Below, piece after piece: positions 6,486-11,292 of a DNA stretch of 11,292 bases; the stretch's first letter is position 1, and each line of letters begins with the position of its first letter. A program made the translations under genes and the position numbers. The notes beneath the pieces are model-generated. The model was not told the origin of the DNA. It did not search any database and was given only the letters and a program-made list of their open reading frames with translations. The stretch comes from JAMCRM01 sp041685075 (GTDB taxonomy: Bacteria; Acidobacteriota; Terriglobia; Bryobacterales; Bryobacteraceae), in assembly GCA_041685075.1 (NCBI GenBank), contig JAWLGN010000183.1, positions 1 through 11,292 on the forward strand, written 5' to 3'.

Positions 6486-9400
6486 TCAGAACGTCACCCG
6501 AAGCTGCAACTGCAGGAAGCGCTTGGTCGTCCACGCCTGCGTGGTCACCTCCCCGAAGTTCGTTGCCAGCGGGTTGGTCACCGGCGCGGCCATCTGGGTG
6601 CGATTCACGAGGTTCAGCACGTCGGCGCGGAACTGCACGCCCAACCGCTCCCGGATTCGTATCTCGCGTTGCAAACTGCCGCTCAGTTGGTTGGTGATAT
6701 CGCCGCGCACGCCGTCCACGCGCGTCGGGAAAACCCGCCGGTGGTAGGCCGCCGGCGCCCGCGACGCCGTGCGCTCGAACCCGTCCGTGTTGAACCACCG
6801 GCTGAAGGCCTTCTCGCCCGCCCGAATATCCTTCGGGTCGCCGTAGTAGAACAGGTTGCCGAAATCCAGCAACTGGCCCGACTGGAATTCGTAGCTCATC
6901 CCCACTTGGAATCCGCCCAGCAGCGCCGCCAGCACCCCGCGGCTGGCCAGCGGCTTGCCGCTTCCAAAGGGCAGCTCGAAAACCGAGGTGACCACCAGCC
7001 TGTGGGGGCGGCTGTCGTTGCTGTCGCGCCACGTAGGCTCCGGGTCGAACTCGTTGTGGAAGTAGTCCGCTTCGCGGTTCTGCATCAGGGTGTAGGCGGC
7101 GTACAGGTTGAACCCGTCGGCGAAGCGCCGCTCGAAGCTGAGCTGCATCTCGTGCGTCCGCACCCTGCCGTCGTTAGCGTTCAGTGTCAAGGTGCCCATG
7201 TGCGGGAAGGGCCGCAGAAGCTGCTGCTTGGTGATCGTCCCCGAACGGAAAAAGCTCAGGGTGCTCATGTCCTGGTAGACCAGCGGAAGGCTGCTCTCAA
7301 GCTCCGCGAAATGGGCCAACTGGAAAGGATTGGCGACGTTCTGGGCAAGGTCGCTGGCAACCGCGTTGTTCCTCTCCAGCCCGTCGGCCCAGTACTCTGC
7401 CGCCAGCGGGTTGAGCGGCCGCCCCAGGTAGTTCCGGTCCGAATACGATCCGGCATAGGCGGCCTCCACCACCATCGTGCGGCTGATCTGCCGCTGCACC
7501 CCGATGCGCCAGCGCTGCTGCCGCGCATGGCGCAGCCCGTTGTCATAATGCGTGAAGCTGCGACCCGCGGCGGCCATCACGCCCAGCGCGTCCCGCAGCG
7601 GCGTATCGAATCGCGTGCCGTCGCTGCGCACCGGGAAAGGATCGGTCAGCGGCGAGACCCCGTTCTGCGGGTCCCCCACCAGCCAGTTGTAGCCGAAGTC
7701 CGTGGTCAGCACCGACGACGTCGTGCGGCTGTAACCGGTCTGGTTGGGCGCGTACAGCATGGCGTTCAGAGTGTCGAAAAACAGCCCGTAGCCGCCGCGG
7801 ATCACCGTCCCCGGCGCCACCTGCCATGCCGCTCCGGCCCGCGGCAGCCACATCAGCTCGCTGTCCCACCAGTTGCTTCCCGCCTGGCTCGCGTAGACGC
7901 TGCCGCCGCGCACGACGAAATCCGACGGCGAGCGCTCCCCGAGCGGGCTGGCCGAGTAGGCTTGCCCGGCCGCCTCCGCGATGGGCAGGCTCAGCGCCGG
8001 GTCGAACCCCTTCAGCAGCCGGTTGAACCGCTCCCGCGGCCCCTTTTCGTACTCCAGCCGCAGCCCGAAGTTGAGCGTCAGGGTAGGGGTCGCCCGCCAG
8101 GTGTCCTGCACGTACCAGCCGGCGTAAGGCGACGACATGTAGTAGGTGTCGTTCGAGGTGATGCTGGCGCCGCTCGGCAGCCCCATCATGAACGCCGCCC
8201 AGGAGTGCACCGTGGTGCCCGCCGGCGTCAGGCTGTCGCTGTTGCGCCGCGTGAAGCTGTTGTTGAAGCTGAACGAGCCCGCCGGGTATCCGCCCCCGCC
8301 GCCCGCGCGCGAGTGCAGCCGCAGATCCGCCCCGGCGCGGATGCTGTGCCGGTTGCGAACGTGCGATACATCCACGTTCACTGCGCTCTGGCGGTAATGG
8401 TCCACCGTCGCCGCGGGATAACTCAGGCCTGTGCTGCCGCCCCGCCCGTAACCGCCGATCGACATGTAGGGCAGCAGCGCCTCCGCCCCCGCCTTTTCGT
8501 CCAGGTATGCCGGTAGCCCCGCCTCCGAAGGCCGGATGCCGGTGACGCCGCTCGGGATATTCCCGCTGATCCGGTACCGGTGCATGGAGGCCGAAACGTC
8601 CAGCAGGGTGCTCGGCGTGGGGGTGTAGACCCAGTCGCCGATGAAGTTGAAGTTATCCCGAATGGCCCGGCTATTCATAAGTCCCGGCGAGATCTGGAAA
8701 GTGTAGTCGAAGCGGTCGAAGTCGTAGTTATCCCAAAGCCAGCGGCCGTAGAAGCGGTGCTTCGTGGAGGGGTGATAGTCGATGCGGTTGGTCAGCGCGA
8801 TGTAGTCCGCGGCCCAGGGCATCGCCACTCCCAGCCAGTTGTTCACCGGCTCCCTGGTTGGATCGGTGGGATCGTTATTCGGCGGGGGGATCATTTTCAA
8901 GTAGTAATCGTAGGCGGGGTTCTGGATACGGGATCTCGGCAGCATATTACCGGGGAAGGGGTCCCGGATGTACTGCGTCGGGCGCGCCGGATCGGGCCGC
9001 ACGCTCAGCGGGTCGTGGATCTGGTAGCGCACCGGGTCGACCTGGAGATGCGGAGCGAAGTTGCCCTCCCGGTCCGCCATGGTCGGGAAGGTGTGGTTCA
9101 AATACTGCGAAGACGTGGTCTCCGCCCAGCGCTTCCCGAAGTAACTGAAGAAGAAGAACAGCTTGTCCTTGCCGTTATACACTCCGGGCAGAATCACGGG
9201 ACCGCCCAGCGCCCCTGCCCAGTAGTTCTTAATGCCGCCGGGTTGCTTCGGCGTATCGCGCAGCTCCTGGGCTCGCGCCGCATCGCCGCTGGCCTCGGCC
9301 TCGGCGATCTGCCTGTGCCAGAGTTGCGCGGTGAAAAAGTTGGCCGCGTTCCAGCGGTTCTGGATATGCTGCCAGCTTGCGCTGCCGTGATAGTCGTTGG

Positions 9401-10166
9401 TGCCGGATTTCGAAACCACCGACACCACCGTGCCGCTGGTATGCCCGACGGAGGCATCGAACCCGCCGGTCTCCACCTTCATCTCCGCCACCACGTCGGT
9501 ATGGGGCAGGAAACCCACCTGCCGCGCCACCCCCATGTTAGGAGCGCGATCGATGGCCCACTCGTTGCCCCCCACGCTGCCGGCCACCCTGTAATCGGAG
9601 GAGGATCCCTGGTCGTTCGCGTCCAGGATGCGCACTTCGCCGTTGGTCTGCACCCCCGGGGTCAGGCGTGCCAGGATGGTGACGTTGTTGAACGACGTGG
9701 GCAGCGCCTGCTGCGTGCGATTGTCGAGCACGCGGCCGGAGGAGGCCGACACAGCATCGATCAGGGGCGCCGCCGCCTCCACCGTCACCGATTCGGCGAG
9801 CGATCCCAACTCCAGCGCCGCGTTCACTTCCACGCGGCTGCCCATCGGCAGCACGATGCCGCGCCGCACCAGCCGCCGGAAACCGGCCGCTTCGAACGCT
9901 ACCTGGTAATCGCCGTGGATCAGAAGGTTCGCCTCGTAGTAACCATCGGCATTCGTTGTCGCCGCCACCACCGTGTTAGTCGCCACGTTGGTCACCGTAA
10001 CCTGCACGCCCGGAATCGAGGCGCCCTGCGGATCGGCGACCCGCCCGAAGATCATCCCGCGGGTCTCCTGGGCCGATAACCCCGAAACCAGCGCTACGAG
10101 CAGCAACCCGGTCGCAATAATCTTCGCAGCGGCAGTTATAGCGCCGAAACATTTATTCGATGTCAT
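6486..10166 (-). CDS. Oar-like TonB-dependent receptor with carboxypeptidase-regulatory-like domain (receptor 2)
   Basis: This is a second complete outer-membrane receptor of the same superfamily, 1226 residues. The ATG at 10166 lies eight bases after GGAGGGG. Residues 1-32 are a signal peptide with a long n-region and cleavage after LSA. A regulatory-like beta-sandwich spans about 37-120 (GMIFGRVADPQGASIPGVQV, GYYEANLLIHGDYQVAFEAAGF), followed by a plug at about 122-255 (GSLAESVTVEAAAPLID, ALPTSFNNVTILARLTPGV, DVVAEMKVETGGFDASVG). The barrel starts at SKSGTNDYHGSASW (252-265); LFFFFSYFGKRWAE lies further in. The C-terminus is LQLQLRVTF, again ending in Phe. The plug lacks the usual LPLNGRN and LDG motifs, reading WAIDRAPN (203-210) instead, so it is a different subfamily from receptors 1 and 3. 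It is monocistronic from what can be seen: convergent with the hydrolase and divergent from receptor 3. The ligand is unknown. Confidence 0.95.
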   Translation of the reverse strand: MTSNKCFGAITAAAKIIATGLLLVALVSGLSAQETRGMIFGRVADPQGASIPGVQVTVTNVATNTVVAATTNADGYYEANLLIHGDYQVAFEAAGFRRLVRRGIVLPMGSRVEVNAALELGSLAESVTVEAAAPLIDAVSASSGRVLDNRTQQALPTSFNNVTILARLTPGVQTNGEVRILDANDQGSSSDYRVAGSVGGNEWAIDRAPNMGVARQVGFLPHTDVVAEMKVETGGFDASVGHTSGTVVSVVSKSGTNDYHGSASWQHIQNRWNAANFFTAQLWHRQIAEAEASGDAARAQELRDTPKQPGGIKNYWAGALGGPVILPGVYNGKDKLFFFFSYFGKRWAETTSSQYLNHTFPTMADREGNFAPHLQVDPVRYQIHDPLSVRPDPARPTQYIRDPFPGNMLPRSRIQNPAYDYYLKMIPPPNNDPTDPTREPVNNWLGVAMPWAADYIALTNRIDYHPSTKHRFYGRWLWDNYDFDRFDYTFQISPGLMNSRAIRDNFNFIGDWVYTPTPSTLLDVSASMHRYRISGNIPSGVTGIRPSEAGLPAYLDEKAGAEALLPYMSIGGYGRGGSTGLSYPAATVDHYRQSAVNVDVSHVRNRHSIRAGADLRLHSRAGGGGGYPAGSFSFNNSFTRRNSDSLTPAGTTVHSWAAFMMGLPSGASITSNDTYYMSSPYAGWYVQDTWRATPTLTLNFGLRLEYEKGPRERFNRLLKGFDPALSLPIAEAAGQAYSASPLGERSPSDFVVRGGSVYASQAGSNWWDSELMWLPRAGAAWQVAPGTVIRGGYGLFFDTLNAMLYAPNQTGYSRTTSSVLTTDFGYNWLVGDPQNGVSPLTDPFPVRSDGTRFDTPLRDALGVMAAAGRSFTHYDNGLRHARQQRWRIGVQRQISRTMVVEAAYAGSYSDRNYLGRPLNPLAAEYWADGLERNNAVASDLAQNVANPFQLAHFAELESSLPLVYQDMSTLSFFRSGTITKQQLLRPFPHMGTLTLNANDGRVRTHEMQLSFERRFADGFNLYAAYTLMQNREADYFHNEFDPEPTWRDSNDSRPHRLVVTSVFELPFGSGKPLASRGVLAALLGGFQVGMSYEFQSGQLLDFGNLFYYGDPKDIRAGEKAFSRWFNTDGFERTASRAPAAYHRRVFPTRVDGVRGDITNQLSGSLQREIRIRERLGVQFRADVLNLVNRTQMAAPVTNPLATNFGEVTTQAWTTKRFLQLQLRVTF

Positions 10167-10174
10167 TGGGTGAA

Positions 10175-10181
10175 CCCCTCC
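10175..10181 (-). promoter_or_regulatory. Shine-Dalgarno GGAGGGG of receptor 2
   Basis: The minus strand reads GGAGGGG with eight bases to the ATG at 10166, near-ideal spacing, and this decides the start. The same heptamer precedes the other two receptor genes in the window. Confidence 0.85.
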
Positions 10182-10187
10182 GGCGGG

Positions 10188-10217
10188 ATTATAAAGCCCT
10201 GTCTACGCCCGCGGCAA
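10188..10217 (-). promoter_or_regulatory. Sigma70-like promoter of receptor 2
   Basis: On the minus strand a perfect -10 TATAAT lies at 10193-10188, with TTGCCG at 10217-10212 (4 of 6 matches to TTGACA) as the -35 and an 18-base spacer. Expected initiation is near 10181, which would give a leader of only about 15 bases beginning almost at the Shine-Dalgarno. The -10 in this GC-rich background is convincing; the exact start site is inference. Confidence 0.65.
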
Positions 10218-10270
10218 TCGGATGCTTTCAGGATGAAATGTAATATCGCGCACAACTGCCCGCCCTGCTC
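10218..10270. other. Non-coding spacer between receptor 2 promoter and repeat array
   Basis: I see no gene, clear hairpin or operator in this stretch. It is noticeably less C-rich than the array that follows. Short ORFs running through it read into the repeats and have no protein-like character. Confidence 0.5.
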
Positions 10271-10604
10271 CCCCGCCCAGTGCCGGCTAACTCTCCGCCC
10301 CGGCGCTGATCACCCCCGCCCAGCGCTGGTTAACTCTCCAGCCGGACCTGGTCATCCCCGCCCAGCGCTAACTCCCCGCCCGTCTCTGGCACCTTCCGCC
10401 CCAACACCTTGGTTAAACCCCCCGATCCAGCCCTGGTCGCCCCCACCCAGCGCTGGCAGACTCTCCGCCCCAGCCCTGGTCGCCTCCGCCCAGCGGTAGC
10501 TCCCCGCCCCGGCCCTGGCATTTTCCGCCTCAACCCTCTAACTCCCCGCCCCGGATCTGGTCATGCCCGCGCCGGCCCTGGTCATTTCCCCCACCAGCTC
10601 TGGT
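10271..10604. repeat. Degenerate C-rich minisatellite, about 16 units of 18-24 bp
   Basis: The region divides into about 16 consecutive units, each opening with a CCCCGCCC-like run, continuing with an AGCGCTGG- or GGCCCTGG-like middle and ending in TAACTCT, GTCAT, GTCGC or GCATTTT-like tails. Unit starts are near 10271, 10295, 10314, 10338, 10356, 10374, 10396, 10418, 10441, 10465, 10484, 10502, 10525, 10544, 10566 and 10588. Best pairs match at 21 of 24 bases (units 1 and 3) and 20 of 24 (units 3 and 9). Units differ in length and are not separated by unique spacers, so it is not a CRISPR array. Frames across it give low-complexity Pro/Arg/Ala peptides with no Shine-Dalgarno, so it is treated as non-coding. 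It fills most of the space between two divergent receptor genes. Function is unknown; spacer DNA, a protein-binding array or a recombination substrate are all possible. Confidence 0.8.
10314..10565. repeat. Higher-order duplication inside the minisatellite (six-unit block, two copies)
   Basis: Six consecutive units at 10314-10440 correspond in order to six units at 10441-10565. The matching pairs are the long AACTCT/GACTCT-tailed unit (20 of 24), the short GTCAT/GTCGC unit, the 18-base CTAACT/GTAGCT unit (15 of 18), the GGCACCTT/GGCATTTT unit, the CAAC-containing unit, and the final CTGGTC unit. The first two units of the array (10271-10313) are a partial third copy. This implies block duplication followed by divergence. 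Confidence 0.6.
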
Positions 10605-10651
10605 TTGGTGCTATTACTAACGCCCGGGGGCCGGCGCCGCAATTCTGCCGG

Positions 10652-10681
10652 TTGACGGCGGCGAGAAGCCTTAATTACCAT
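10652..10681 (+). promoter_or_regulatory. Candidate sigma70-like promoter of receptor 3
   Basis: TTGACG at 10652-10657 matches the -35 consensus at 5 of 6 bases. TACCAT at 10676-10681 matches TATAAT at 4 of 6 with an 18-base spacer, the same spacing as the receptor 2 promoter. Initiation would fall near 10688, leaving a leader of about 32 bases. A small inverted repeat CCGGC (10631-10635) and GCCGG (10647-10651) abuts the -35 and could be an operator or chance. Confidence 0.45.
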
Positions 10682-10709
10682 ACGGCAACCTGCATCGAAG
10701 GACCTGCCA

Positions 10710-10716
10710 GGAGGGG
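10710..10716 (+). promoter_or_regulatory. Shine-Dalgarno GGAGGGG of receptor 3
   Basis: GGAGGGG ends three bases before the ATG at 10720. Counted from the AGGAGG core at 10709-10714 the spacing is five bases, short but workable. It fixes the start just after the CAT of CATATG. Confidence 0.75.
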
Positions 10717-10719
10717 CAT

Positions 10720-11292
10720 ATGAATCGACATCGGGCTAACTCCGTCCGCGCCTGGGCGGCAGTCGCCGCACTCGCGCTCGCCGGCGGCGCCGTCTCCGCC
10801 ATCGCTCAATCCGGCATCGCCAGCATCACCGGCATCGTCAGCGATCCGACCGGCGGCGCCGTGGCGCAATGCGAGGTCACCGTCACCAACACGGCTACCG
10901 GCATCGTCAACCGGACCCGCACCAACGAATCCGGCGTCTTCCTGCTGCCTTCGCTCATCGCCGGGCCCTATACCGTCGCCTTCGAGAGCCCCGGATTCAC
11001 CAGGCGGGAAATTCAAAGCGTCGTGCTGCGCACCGGCCAGCAGATGCGGCTCGACGCCACCCTCGAAGTGGGCGCCGTGGCCGAATCGGTCGAAGTCACC
11101 GCCGAAATCGAGCCGCTGATGAGAGAAACCGTGGAGATGAGCCAGACCCTCACCTCCTCCGATATCGAAAGCCTCCCGCTGAACGGCCGCAATCCCTATG
11201 CCTTCGTGCAGTTCGCAGCGGGAGTATCGGCCGGCGGCGACGATCCCAGCGCCCTGGCCTACGCCGATCGCCTCAGCGTCAACGGCAGCCGC
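10720..11292 (+). CDS. Oar-like TonB-dependent receptor, N-terminal part only (receptor 3)
   Basis: This is the first 191 codons of a third receptor, open to the last base of the window. Residues 1-29 form a signal peptide with cleavage after AIA. A carboxypeptidase-regulatory-like domain spans about 32-116 (ITGIVSDPTGGAVAQCEVTV, TNESGVFLLPSLIAGPYTVAFESPGF), followed by the start of the plug (GAVAESVEVTAE 118-129, LPLNGRN 152-158, FVQFAAGV 162-169, RLSVNGSR 184-191). The LPLNGRN and VNGSR motifs are those of the main acidobacterial Oar-like family, so it is closer to receptor 1 than to receptor 2. Silent sites are C-ending like receptor 1. A complete protein would be expected to reach about 1000-1200 residues, so most of the barrel is missing. 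The ligand cannot be inferred. Confidence 0.93.
   Translation, partial: MNRHRANSVRAWAAVAALALAGGAVSAIAQSGIASITGIVSDPTGGAVAQCEVTVTNTATGIVNRTRTNESGVFLLPSLIAGPYTVAFESPGFTRREIQSVVLRTGQQMRLDATLEVGAVAESVEVTAEIEPLMRETVEMSQTLTSSDIESLPLNGRNPYAFVQFAAGVSAGGDDPSALAYADRLSVNGSR

Noticed and set aside
6480..8516. 678-codon open frame antisense to receptor 2
   Set aside because: Arg/His/Pro/Val-rich shadow of a well-supported receptor; no translation signals.
8580..10079. 499-codon open frame antisense to receptor 2
   Set aside because: Same reason: antisense shadow without a domain, opposite the receptor's plug and signal regions.
10271..10604. CRISPR array
   Set aside because: Units are adjacent, variable in length and degenerate; there are no identical direct repeats with unique spacers and no cas genes.
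10170..10723. Small Pro/Arg/Ala-rich proteins encoded across the repeat array (plus frames at 10170-10499 and 10409-10723)
   Set aside because: Their composition simply reflects the C-rich repeats, unit lengths are often not multiples of three, and no Shine-Dalgarno precedes their starts.

Overview
The window looks like chromosomal DNA from an acidobacterium of the Solibacter/Bryobacter type. This is inferred from high GC, strongly G/C-ending codons, three large Oar-like TonB-dependent receptors with an N-terminal carboxypeptidase-regulatory-like domain, and a Tat-signal sulfatase. All of these are typical of that lineage, but no rRNA or marker gene is present to fix the taxonomy.

Layout from left to right. 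(1) Bases 1-1370, minus strand: a Cys-type sulfatase with its C-terminus cut off by the window edge. (2) Bases 1371-1492: a short divergent intergenic region with a G-rich tract on the sulfatase-sense strand and a TATACT plus strong Shine-Dalgarno serving the next gene. (3) Bases 1493-4804, plus strand: a complete 1103-residue Oar-like outer-membrane receptor. (4) Bases 4876-6459, plus strand: an exported CubicO/class-C-type serine hydrolase, probably co-transcribed with the receptor. (5) Bases 6458-6477: a perfect hairpin between convergent genes. (6) Bases 6486-10166, minus strand: a second complete receptor of 1226 residues, with a good promoter and Shine-Dalgarno. (7) Bases 10167-10719: a 553-base divergent intergenic region, of which 10271-10604 is a degenerate C-rich minisatellite of about 16 units with internal higher-order duplication. 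(8) Bases 10720-11292, plus strand: the first 191 codons of a third receptor, cut off by the window end.

Functionally, the likely theme is capture and processing of large substrates at the cell surface. The receptors would move material across the outer membrane, the sulfatase would remove sulfate esters or sulfamates, and the serine hydrolase would cut an ester or amide bond in the periplasm. No SusD-like lipoprotein, glycoside hydrolase, sensor or transcription factor is visible, so a true polysaccharide-utilisation locus is not demonstrated.

I found no defence system, mobile element, CRISPR array, tRNA or rRNA. The least-explained element is the minisatellite between the two divergent receptor genes. 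It has units of 18-24 bases, a block of six units duplicated in the same order, and a dyad-symmetric core in the best units.
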